In this document: in pieces, positions 7,793 to 15,555 of the stretch | Layout of the letters: each line of letters opens with the position of its first letter | How positions within the stretch are numbered: position 1 is the stretch's first letter | Assembly (NCBI GenBank): GCA_910577225.1 | Contig: CAJTMV010000010.1 | Location: 1-64,000 of the forward strand | DNA length: 64,000 nt | DNA from: an uncultured Eubacterium sp. | Lineage (GTDB): Bacteria > Bacillota > Clostridia > Lachnospirales > Lachnospiraceae | Direction: 5' to 3' | The notes under the pieces: model-generated | The model's database searches: none | What the model was told of the DNA's origin: nothing | The model's input: only the letters and a program-made list of their open reading frames with translations | Program-made: the position numbers and the translations under genes

Positions 7793-9160
7793 ATGACATC
7801 TCTGCGCAATATGACCTCCGGTTCTCCGGGGCGTCTGATTCTTTCTTTTGCCCTGCCTCTGATGCTCGGCAACCTGTTTCAGCAATTTTATACGATCGCA
7901 GACGCTGCGATTGTCGGGCAGGTACTCGGCGTCTCCGGTATCGCAGCCGTCGGAGCCGCCGAATGGATCATCTGGATGATGCAGGGCATGATCCAGGGCT
8001 TTACGCAGGGCTTCGGCATTCAGATGTCCCAGGATTTCGGGGCCAGACAGTATCAAAGACTGCGCAACGTCATTGTAAATTCTGCCTTTTTATCCGCAGC
8101 CAGCGCGGTTATCATGCTTTTGGGCGGACAGATATTTGCCGCATGGATGCTTGGCATGTTGCATACGCCGGATACCGTCTGGGCAGATACCATGCTTTAT
8201 ATGCGCACGATGTTCTGGGGAATACCGGTCGTTATGGCTTACAACCTGTTCGCTTCCATCCTGCGTTCACTGGGAGACGGCAAAACTCCGCTGTATGCAA
8301 TGATCTGCGCTTCTTTTATTAATATCGGACTGGATCTTTTATTTGTCCCGGTGCTGCATATGGGCGTATTCGGCGCTGCTGCCGCAACCGTACTGGCACA
8401 GCTTTGTTCCAGTCTGTTTTGCCTCGTAAAAATCACGCGCATCGATATTTTAAAATTTCAGCGCGAAGATTATGCGCTTCATACCGATCTGCATCTGCGG
8501 CTTATGAAGCTGGGCATGCCGATGGCTTTCCAGAACTTCGTTATCTCCGTCGGCGGAATGATCGTGCAGTCTGTTGTAAACGGATTTGGAGTTGCCTTTA
8601 TCGCCGGATTTACTGCTACCAACAAATTATATGGTATGCTGGAAGTGGCAGCAACCTCTTACGGTTTTTCGATGACGACCTACACCGGACAAAATCTCGG
8701 CGCCGGAAAGACATCGCGTATCCGCAAAGGATATCGGGAAGCGCTTATCATCGCAATGATTACTTCCGTCGTCATCGCTGCCGTTATGATATTTGCCGGA
8801 AAATGGATTTTGCTCTGCTTCATTAACGGAGACGAACAAACGACGGCAGACACGCTGGCAATCGCTTATCGCTACTTATTTATTATGAGCATCTGCCTGC
8901 CGGTTTTGTATTATCTGCATGTGACACGTTCCTGCATTCAGGGACTTGGCAACACCGTACTTCCAATGATCTCTGGCTGCGCAGAATTTGCCATGCGTAC
9001 CGCCGCCGCGCTGCTTCTGCCGATTGCACTTGGGCGGGACGGGATCTTTTACGCCGAGATCGCTGCCTGGGCAGGCGCCGATATCGTTTTGTTCTTCAGC
9101 TTTTTTTACAGTATGCGCAAACTGCAGTATTTATCGGAAAAGAATGTTGAAGATACCTGA
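7793..9160 (+). CDS. MATE family efflux transporter
   Basis: A 455-residue membrane protein with about twelve hydrophobic segments and MATE hallmarks: the N-terminal segment GSPGRLILSFALPLMLGNLF, FYTIADAAIVGQVLG, and the repeat of that pattern in the second half (about 235-290, MPMAFQNFVISVGGMIVQS). MATE proteins export cationic drugs or metabolites using Na+ or H+ gradients. AAAGGAG lies 10 bases before ATG. It is monocistronic as far as can be seen: the flanking minus-strand gene is divergent and the next gene is a separate AraC regulator. The extreme 3' end is duplicated downstream. Confidence 0.92.
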   Translation: MTSLRNMTSGSPGRLILSFALPLMLGNLFQQFYTIADAAIVGQVLGVSGIAAVGAAEWIIWMMQGMIQGFTQGFGIQMSQDFGARQYQRLRNVIVNSAFLSAASAVIMLLGGQIFAAWMLGMLHTPDTVWADTMLYMRTMFWGIPVVMAYNLFASILRSLGDGKTPLYAMICASFINIGLDLLFVPVLHMGVFGAAAATVLAQLCSSLFCLVKITRIDILKFQREDYALHTDLHLRLMKLGMPMAFQNFVISVGGMIVQSVVNGFGVAFIAGFTATNKLYGMLEVAATSYGFSMTTYTGQNLGAGKTSRIRKGYREALIIAMITSVVIAAVMIFAGKWILLCFINGDEQTTADTLAIAYRYLFIMSICLPVLYYLHVTRSCIQGLGNTVLPMISGCAEFAMRTAAALLLPIALGRDGIFYAEIAAWAGADIVLFFSFFYSMRKLQYLSEKNVEDT

Positions 9161-9195
9161 AATTCGATCGGAAAAGAATGTTGAAGATACCTGAA
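9134..9195. repeat. 28-bp direct duplication at the MATE 3' end
   Basis: The last 28 bases of the MATE gene including its stop (9134-9161) are repeated exactly at 9168-9195, a period of 34 bases. The second copy is untranslated. It looks like a recent slippage duplication. Confidence 0.9.
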
Positions 9196-9290
9196 CGTTC
9201 GGTTATGGATTTCACGCAGCTGGCTAAATAAGCGGGATCGGTTATGGATTTTATGAAACAGCGCGTACATAGAAAAGGAGTCTCTCGTTT

Positions 9291-10223
9291 ATGCCAAACA
9301 AAGGAACTACAAAGATTGAATTCAGATACTATAAAATGCCGGACGACGTCCCGTTTCTGGCACTGTTTGGCGAGAACTGGAAACAGCAGTATGGAAAAGG
9401 CATCGATTACCTGCATTTCCACAACTATCTGGAAATCGGCTACTGCTATCAGGGAACCGGAACACTTGCAATCGGAAAAGAAAAGTACCGTTTTGCAAAG
9501 GACTATTTTTCCGTCATCCCGCAAAACTGTCTGCATACTACCGACAGTGATCCGGATACGATCAGCAGCTGGGAATATTTATTTATAGATATCGACGCGC
9601 TGCTCGCCCAGATCTGTCAAAGCGGAATCCGGCGTATCAGCCAGATTTCTTCCCGGATCAATTCCAGAGCATATTTAAGGCAGGAGCAGGAAAGTCCGAA
9701 AATCGGACAGACGATCCGCAGTATTTTCAATCTGATGCGTCGCAAAGACGAGTTTTATCTGGAAGAAGCAAAAGCAGAGATGGTCGTTCTTTTAACAAAT
9801 ATCGCCAGAGAAAACAGTTCGGGTCGTTTTTCAGACAAGCTGCCGGCAAAAGAAACGATTCCGATAGCGCAGTCTCTGGATTTTATTTCCATGCATTATA
9901 TGGAACCATTACGAATTGAAGATCTTGCCGCCAACTGTCACCTGAGCGAATCACATTTCCGTAAAATCTTTTCTTCCTATATGGGTATGGGGCCAATGGA
10001 ATATATGAATCTGGTACGTGTGCGGGCCGCATGCGATCTGCTGAAACGAACCGATGATTTTGTATCAGATATAGCAGGCAAATGTGGTTTTGCGACTTTT
10101 TCCACATTTATCAGAAATTTCAAGAAAATTATGGGCGTTTCGCCAAATGAATGGCGCAAACGCCCGGATAATTATGAACAACAGCTTCTAAAAGCACAAA
10201 TCCATATGGAAGACGGATGGTAA
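9291..10223 (+). CDS. AraC family transcriptional regulator
   Basis: A 310-residue regulator with an N-terminal cupin-like sensor (about 35-110, containing LHFHNYLEIGYCYQGTG) and a C-terminal double helix-turn-helix (about 205-300, with LAANCHLSESHFRKIFSSYM and FATFSTFIRNFKKIMGVSPN). AAAGGAG precedes ATG. It is divided from the sugar ABC importer by a convergent arrangement, but no other regulator is near, so control of that importer is a reasonable inference. The sensor probably binds a sugar. Confidence 0.9.
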   Translation: MPNKGTTKIEFRYYKMPDDVPFLALFGENWKQQYGKGIDYLHFHNYLEIGYCYQGTGTLAIGKEKYRFAKDYFSVIPQNCLHTTDSDPDTISSWEYLFIDIDALLAQICQSGIRRISQISSRINSRAYLRQEQESPKIGQTIRSIFNLMRRKDEFYLEEAKAEMVVLLTNIARENSSGRFSDKLPAKETIPIAQSLDFISMHYMEPLRIEDLAANCHLSESHFRKIFSSYMGMGPMEYMNLVRVRAACDLLKRTDDFVSDIAGKCGFATFSTFIRNFKKIMGVSPNEWRKRPDNYEQQLLKAQIHMEDGW

Positions 10224-10275
10224 ACCGCCGGCGCCCCGTTATTGGATACACGGCAAACCAGCATACCTGGCACTT

Positions 10276-11112
10276 TTATTTGACTGCCCCTGTAATACCT
10301 TCTGCAAACTGTTTCTGCAGTACAAAGAAGATCACCATGGTAGGGATCGAGCAGAACAATACGCCGCACATCAGCATTCCGTAGTCGATCACATAGCCTG
10401 TAATCAGGTTTGCAATTAACATCGGCATGGTCAGCGATTTATTATCTGTCATAATAACCTTTGGCCAGAGATAAGAATTCCATGCGTTCATAAACGTAAT
10501 AACCGCAGCTGCCGCATAGGTAGATTTCATCGTCGGCATAAACATCCGGAAAAAGATCTGTACCTCATTTAATCCGTCGATACGTGCCGCTTCAATAATA
10601 TCGATTGGAAACGACCTTGCATGCTGCCGAAACATCATAATCATAAACGGCGTCGATATCATAGGAAGAATAAATCCAAGCGTCGTGTTTAACAGCTTTG
10701 CTTTGGAAAACAGCTGAAACAAAGGTACCATAGTCGCTACCTGCGGAACCATCATGGCAAGCAGCAAAATAGAGAACAGCTTATCTTTCCATTTGTCATT
10801 ATAGATTTCAAATCCGTAACCTGCAATCGAACAGATCAGCAGACAAACAACGGTTGTTACAAAAGCGTACAAAAATGAATTTCCAAGCGCACGCCATAAC
10901 GGCTGCTGGCTCGTCAGATTTTTAAAATTTTCCATAAAGTGCGTTCCCGGCAGGATACGCCCTCTGGAAATATCCGTAGATGTATTTGTAGCCGCAGAAA
11001 TCATCCAATAGAGCGGAAATACAGAAAAAACGGATACTATTGTAAGAAAAATATAAGTCGGAATCAGTCTTCGCTGGATCATGGAGTTGTTTTTCTTAAT
11101 CACGCGTATCAC
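10276..11112 (-). CDS. Carbohydrate ABC permease (MalG-type)
   Basis: This 278-residue inner permease has six predicted membrane spans and the ATPase-contact EAA loop EAARIDGLNEVQIFFRMFMP (about 190-210). It belongs to the CUT1 family of sugar importers, together with the permease and binding protein upstream. It overlaps the previous gene by 17 bases. No ATPase gene is present in the cluster, as usual for CUT1 systems in Firmicutes that share an MsmX-type ATPase encoded elsewhere. Confidence 0.93.
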   Translation of the reverse strand: MIRVIKKNNSMIQRRLIPTYIFLTIVSVFSVFPLYWMISAATNTSTDISRGRILPGTHFMENFKNLTSQQPLWRALGNSFLYAFVTTVVCLLICSIAGYGFEIYNDKWKDKLFSILLLAMMVPQVATMVPLFQLFSKAKLLNTTLGFILPMISTPFMIMMFRQHARSFPIDIIEAARIDGLNEVQIFFRMFMPTMKSTYAAAAVITFMNAWNSYLWPKVIMTDNKSLTMPMLIANLITGYVIDYGMLMCGVLFCSIPTMVIFFVLQKQFAEGITGAVK

Positions 11113-11995
11113 CTACTTTCAAGTTGATTAATGCCAGAACTGCTACCATAATAAAGATCAAAAATGCCATAGCCGAAGCATAGCCAAAATTCGGTACATT
11201 AATAAAACATGTATTGTAAACGTAATGAGACATTGTAATCGTTGAATTTGCAGGCCCGCCTTTTGTCAGGTTGACAGACTCGTCGAACAACTGTAACGTA
11301 CCATTAATAGACGTAATGACAGTCATAATAATAGTTGGTTTTAACAGTGGAACCGTAATCCGCCAGAATGTTTTCCATCCGTTGGCCCCATCGATCTTAG
11401 CCGCCTCATATACAGAATATTCAATATTTTGAAGGCCGGCAAGGTAAAATACCATGTTATATCCGGTCCATCTCCATACAAGCGCGATAATAATTACGAT
11501 TTTGGCACTTGCAGAATTTCCAAGGAAGTTGTATCCGCGGTCCAATATGTGAAGATTTACCAGAATTGTATTAATCAGTCCTTCCTGTGCAAACAGGGAA
11601 CGGAATATAATAGCGTAAGAAACCAGCGACGTTGCACACGGCAGAAATACACAGGTACGAAATAACCCTTTGAATTTTAACTGCTGATTGTTTAACAGCT
11701 GTGCCAGTAAAATTGCAAGAAGCAGCATGATAGGCACCTGTATCAGCAAATACATAAACGTATTCACAATCGACTGCTGGAATACTTTGTCGGCCAGGAT
11801 TCGTTTATAGTTGTTAAAGATCGGATCTGCAAACCTCATATTTGCACCAGTTCCGGTCTGCAGGGATATAATAAACGCCTGAATCATTGGATAAAAGCTC
11901 ATAACTGCAATCATCAGCGTTGCCGGCGTTAAAAATGTCCAGCCAGCTACTCTTTGTTTGGCAATCAGTGTCATGCCTTTTTTATTTGAGTTCAC
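11096..11995 (-). CDS. Carbohydrate ABC permease (MalF-type)
   Basis: A 299-residue CUT1 permease with six spans and EAA loop EAAKIDGANGWKTFWRITVP (about 195-215). The start was set at GTG 11995 because GAGAGGGGGG lies 8 bases before it; an in-frame TTG at 12022 precedes that ribosome site. It lies between the binding-protein gene and the MalG-type gene, and is separated from the former by an intercistronic hairpin that probably lowers its expression relative to the binding protein. Confidence 0.93.
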   Translation of the reverse strand: MNSNKKGMTLIAKQRVAGWTFLTPATLMIAVMSFYPMIQAFIISLQTGTGANMRFADPIFNNYKRILADKVFQQSIVNTFMYLLIQVPIMLLLAILLAQLLNNQQLKFKGLFRTCVFLPCATSLVSYAIIFRSLFAQEGLINTILVNLHILDRGYNFLGNSASAKIVIIIALVWRWTGYNMVFYLAGLQNIEYSVYEAAKIDGANGWKTFWRITVPLLKPTIIMTVITSINGTLQLFDESVNLTKGGPANSTITMSHYVYNTCFINVPNFGYASAMAFLIFIMVAVLALINLKVGDTRD

Positions 11996-12039
11996 GAAAA
12001 TGCCCCCCTCTCTTTTCTTCAAAAGAATATACGGAATGA

Positions 12040-12068
12040 ATACGGGGAACCGTTTCAGTTCCCCGTAT
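12040..12068 (-). terminator. Intercistronic hairpin after the sugar-binding protein
   Basis: ATACGGGGAAC (12040-12050) pairs perfectly with GTTCCCCGTAT (12058-12068) around a 7-base loop. No T-run follows on the minus strand, so it is more likely an RNA-stabilising or partial termination element, as between malE- and malF-type genes. Confidence 0.65.
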
Positions 12069-12114
12069 CAGACACGGTACGCGCCGGCAGATCACATCCA
12101 GTCACGTACAGCGC

Positions 12115-12150
12115 TTACTCTGTCATTCTGAATTCAAACGTAATCGTCTG
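12115..12150 (-). pseudogene. Leftover 3' end of a second sugar-binding protein gene
   Basis: The minus-strand frame reads QTITFEFRMTE then stop, closely matching the true C-terminus AQETLEFKMSE encoded 70 bases upstream. Over 29 bases, 24 are identical, and most changes are synonymous or conservative (K/R, S/T). This suggests the tail of a diverged paralogue rather than a fresh duplication. Confidence 0.5.
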
Positions 12151-12184
12151 GTTTGGTCCAGACAGCTACATGAAAGTCATCCGC

Positions 12185-13591
12185 TTACTCTGACATCTTA
12201 AATTCAAGCGTTTCCTGAGCTTCTTTTAAAGCGTCCTCTTTTGAAGTTCCGTTTGTAATATTAATAATTGCCGTATTTACAGCTTCTCTTGCTTCATAGT
12301 GATACGGAGTCTTTGTAAATTCCGGAATATGAGAAGAGTATTCTACCAGCGTGGAATAAATCGGCTGTCCGCCATAGAATTCCACCGGCTCATTGTATAC
12401 CGTTGACTCGCCTGCTGGCAGATAGCATGCAATACCAGATGTTGCAGGTAAAATGGTATCATAGAATTCTGTGCTGGAACCAAATGTGTTTAACAGGAAA
12501 TCTTTTGCAAGATCCATATTCTGACAATTGGAAGTAATATACCAGGAAGATCCGCCGTTGTTTGCATAATTTGTTGCAGATTCCACACCGTCAACCTTCG
12601 GGATCGTTGTAATCTGCCACAGACCCTTCTGATCTTCAATACCTACAAGCGTACCGTTCATCCAGTTACCGTTTACAATACCGGCAGCTTCGCCGTCAGT
12701 AACTGTCTTTACGTATTCATCCCAGTTATTTACAAGTTTTACAACGTCTTTCTGGATCATTTCTGTATAGAGATCTACACACTTGTCAGCGATTTCATTG
12801 TCTGTTATGTATGCTTTGCCTTCTTCATTTACAAAGTTAGCGCCGCAGGACTGGATCATAAGCATGATAACGTCGCCGCCGGTTGCTTCGCTTGTCAGAA
12901 GGTATTTTCCGGTTTTTTCACGAACCGCCTGACCGATTTCAATGAACTTGGACCATGTAATGTCTTTTAAGTCATCGATCGAATATCCAGCCTCTTCCAG
13001 AATATCCGTACGATAAAAAGCTGCGCATACGCCGTTGTCATACGGAACGCCGTAATGTTTGCCGTCTGCCATGGAATAGCTCTGTTTTAAAGCAGCAAAG
13101 TCATCCCAGTTAATACCGATATCGGTAAGATCTGTAAATGCGTCCGGATAGCTCTTTAAGAACTTCTGATAGCTGTTATCCTGCATCAGTACAATATCCG
13201 GCATCGTGCTGTAATCTCCTGCATTTGCACAGGTTGTGAGCTTTGTCTGGCAATCGTCTGAAGATGTCTCGATGACTTCCAGCTCAAAATCCGGATGGTC
13301 TTTTTTATACTGCTCTGCAGCCAGCTCCATTGCCTTGATATTGAAGGTCTGATCCCATGCCCATACAGTCAGCTTACCGCCGCCGGCAGCGCTGCCCTCG
13401 TCTCCGGCTGCATCTCCTGCGTCAGAAGCGTCTTCGCCATCTGCTGCGTCTCCGTTATCAGCGTTCCCCTCATCTGCGCTGTCTGCGCCGTCTGCCGCGT
13501 CGCCTTTCGAAGAATCGTCACCGCCGCCACAGGCTGCTGTTGAAACTACCATAGCACTTGCAAGCAATACTGCAATTAATTTCTTTTTCAT
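12185..13591 (-). CDS. Sugar ABC transporter substrate-binding lipoprotein
   Basis: A 468-residue extracytoplasmic binding protein (CUT1, family 1) with a lipoprotein signal peptide: KKK start, hydrophobic core and lipobox STAAC with the lipidated cysteine at 21. An acidic, Gly/Ala/Asp-rich linker (about 22-70) tethers the domain, which begins KLTVWAWDQTF. RBS AAGGAGG lies 8 bases before ATG. It heads a binding protein-permease-permease operon. The nearby GH112 phosphorylase and hexosamine kinase genes make a galacto-N-biose-like ligand possible, but they are separated by an unrelated gene and this is only inference. Confidence 0.93.
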   Translation of the reverse strand: MKKKLIAVLLASAMVVSTAACGGGDDSSKGDAADGADSADEGNADNGDAADGEDASDAGDAAGDEGSAAGGGKLTVWAWDQTFNIKAMELAAEQYKKDHPDFELEVIETSSDDCQTKLTTCANAGDYSTMPDIVLMQDNSYQKFLKSYPDAFTDLTDIGINWDDFAALKQSYSMADGKHYGVPYDNGVCAAFYRTDILEEAGYSIDDLKDITWSKFIEIGQAVREKTGKYLLTSEATGGDVIMLMIQSCGANFVNEEGKAYITDNEIADKCVDLYTEMIQKDVVKLVNNWDEYVKTVTDGEAAGIVNGNWMNGTLVGIEDQKGLWQITTIPKVDGVESATNYANNGGSSWYITSNCQNMDLAKDFLLNTFGSSTEFYDTILPATSGIACYLPAGESTVYNEPVEFYGGQPIYSTLVEYSSHIPEFTKTPYHYEAREAVNTAIINITNGTSKEDALKEAQETLEFKMSE

Positions 13592-13628
13592 ACTTATCCT
13601 CCTTTAGATAATTATTTTCGGTAGGATT

Positions 13629-13684
13629 ATTATAGCAATACAATGGAACCGAAAGTTTGCAAATTCGCTTATATAATTTGCAAA
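13629..13684 (-). promoter_or_regulatory. -10 box and 10-bp palindrome before the sugar ABC operon
   Basis: A minus-strand TATAAT (13629-13634) has no good -35. Upstream lies TTTGCAAATT-N9-AATTTGCAAA (13656-13684), a perfect inverted repeat centred about 48 bases before the expected start. The weak -35 with an upstream site fits an activator-dependent promoter. Confidence 0.6.
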
Positions 13685-13788
13685 TCCGATCAAAAATATA
13701 TCCTTTGCATAATATTTATAGAAAAACACTGCCTTTTTTATTTAATTTATATAAGTAAAATCAGCCGGCATTCTTTATAAATATCCGT

Positions 13789-13818
13789 TTGACGATAAGA
13801 CATCTGATGATATATAAT
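13789..13818 (+). promoter_or_regulatory. Sigma-A promoter of the threonine aldolase-like gene
   Basis: TTGACG (13789-13794), an 18-base spacer and perfect TATAAT (13813-13818). Transcription would start near 13825, giving a leader of about 160 bases in which no known riboswitch was recognised. Confidence 0.75.
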
Positions 13819-13985
13819 AAACAAAAAATTTGTCAGGCGGTGAAAATAGTGCTGATATCTTATAAGTTTAATAATTATTGTTCCTTTGCCAAAGAAGCCG
13901 AATTTGATTTGCTGGCTTTAGACGACAATATCAAATACCAGTTTCCAGACCAGACTGGTAACATACAAACCACGGAGGAAACCCT

Positions 13986-15008
13986 ATGTTATATTTTGAA
14001 AACGACTACTGTGAAGGCGCTCACCCCGACATACTAAAGCGGCTGCTCGCGACTAATATGGAGAAATTACCCGGATACGGAACGGACAAATACAGCGATT
14101 CCGCAAAAGAAAAAATTAAAAAAGCCTGTAACTGTCCGCAGGCAGAGATCTTTTTTCTGGTCGGCGGAACTCAGACAAATACGGTTGTCATCAGCGCCCT
14201 TTTACAAAGATTTCAGGGCGTCGTCGCCGCGTCTGTCGGACACATCTGCGTTCACGAAGCGGGCGCGATCGAATATACCGGTCATAAAGTTTTGGAACTA
14301 CCGCATACCGAAGGAAAAATCAGCGCCCAACATCTGCAGGAATATTTACAGACGTTCGATGAGGATGCAAACCACGATCATATGGTATTCCCCGGTATGG
14401 TCTGTCTCACACACCCTACCGAATATGGAACGCTATATACCAAAAAAGAATTGAGCGACATCCGTGCCGTATGCAGACAGTATGAGATTCCTCTCTATCT
14501 GGACGGTGCGAGACTTGGATATGGCCTGGCCAGTCAGTCATCCGACGTCACTTTGACAGATATCGCCGCGCTGACGGATGCTTTTTCCATCGGCGGCACT
14601 AAAATCGGAGCTTTGTGCGGCGAAGCAGTCGTATTTCCAAAGCGGTCGCCCGCACATTTTACGACGATGATCAAGCAGCAGGGCGCGCTGCTCGCCAAGG
14701 GACGTCTGACCGGCATACAGTTCGACACGCTTTTTACCGATGATCTGTATTTAAAAATCAGCAAAAACGCGATACAAACCGCAGCCAGGCTAAAAGACGC
14801 CCTGAGAGCAAAAGGATACCGCCTGTATCTGGATTCGCCAACGAACCAGATCTTTGTCATTTTAGAACAGACCCGGATGAAAACGCTAAGCAAATCCGTG
14901 ACATTCAGCTTCTGGGAAAAATATGATCAGACGCATACCATTGTGCGGTTCGCTACCAGCTGGGCGACAAATATGGACGATGTGGATGCGCTGATCCGGC
15001 TGCTGTAA
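13986..15008 (+). CDS. Threonine aldolase family PLP enzyme
   Basis: A 340-residue fold-type I PLP enzyme of the low-specificity L-threonine aldolase/beta-eliminating lyase group, which cleaves threonine or allo-threonine to glycine and acetaldehyde. Seen: HEAGA (90-94), LDGARLGYGL (172-181) and the PLP lysine in SIGGTKIGAL (K206). GGAGG stands 8 bases before ATG. The length is typical. It stands alone between divergent and convergent neighbours, with its own promoter. It could act on a related beta-hydroxy amino acid. Confidence 0.92.
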   Translation: MLYFENDYCEGAHPDILKRLLATNMEKLPGYGTDKYSDSAKEKIKKACNCPQAEIFFLVGGTQTNTVVISALLQRFQGVVAASVGHICVHEAGAIEYTGHKVLELPHTEGKISAQHLQEYLQTFDEDANHDHMVFPGMVCLTHPTEYGTLYTKKELSDIRAVCRQYEIPLYLDGARLGYGLASQSSDVTLTDIAALTDAFSIGGTKIGALCGEAVVFPKRSPAHFTTMIKQQGALLAKGRLTGIQFDTLFTDDLYLKISKNAIQTAARLKDALRAKGYRLYLDSPTNQIFVILEQTRMKTLSKSVTFSFWEKYDQTHTIVRFATSWATNMDDVDALIRLL

Positions 15009-15024
15009 CCTGTCACACTGCCGG

Positions 15025-15537
15025 TCAGGATAAAAACACCCTGTCCGGATAACTTTTTTTAAGCGCCTGCAGCATTTCATCGCTCAGATCCAGCAGCAGC
15101 TTAATCTTTTGTCTGTTTTCCATAATGATCATGGTATAATACGGCGTGTCATCCTCATAGGAGGTATAATCATACTTCGGAAGTCTGATCGTACCTGTAT
15201 CTTTGCGGTATCTGGCTACCGCGTCATGTCTGCCCGGAGCCGTGGCTTCCATCGTATTCAGCTCCAGAACATGCGCGGTTTTCCGATACCGTTTTCCTAA
15301 AATAACATCGATCGTAAGCGTCTGTCCTTCCAGCACATACTCATACTCTTTCTGGCTTAACACACTATAAAAAAAATACAGCAGCACAAGCAGAAAGCCG
15401 GGAAGCATGAATCCCTGAGAAATCATAATGCCAAGCAGAATAAAAATTACCGCAAACAAAATCATTACCTTCTGCAGCAGACCTGACATGGCTTTCGGTT
15501 TTCTCGTCACCTGTTCGGTGATTCGATAATTGTACAT
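15025..15537 (-). CDS. Small membrane protein of unknown function (DUF6106-like)
   Basis: A 170-residue protein with two membrane helices (about 24-40 and 42-60) and a soluble C-terminal part that looks like a beta-rich domain (YEYVLEGQTLTIDVILGKRYRK). It resembles the Lachnospiraceae DUF6106 group, but the match is from memory and tentative. It follows the GH112 gene by 18 bases on the same strand and is probably co-transcribed, although nothing in it suggests sugar metabolism. Confidence 0.7.
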   Translation of the reverse strand: MYNYRITEQVTRKPKAMSGLLQKVMILFAVIFILLGIMISQGFMLPGFLLVLLYFFYSVLSQKEYEYVLEGQTLTIDVILGKRYRKTAHVLELNTMEATAPGRHDAVARYRKDTGTIRLPKYDYTSYEDDTPYYTMIIMENRQKIKLLLDLSDEMLQALKKSYPDRVFLS

Positions 15538-15555
15538 AAAACGCTCCTTCTATTT

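Noticed and set aside
13789..14037. Small plus-strand gene before the threonine aldolase gene
   Set aside because: Its start coincides with the -35 box of the downstream promoter, so it would not be transcribed from its first codon, and it overlaps the aldolase start.
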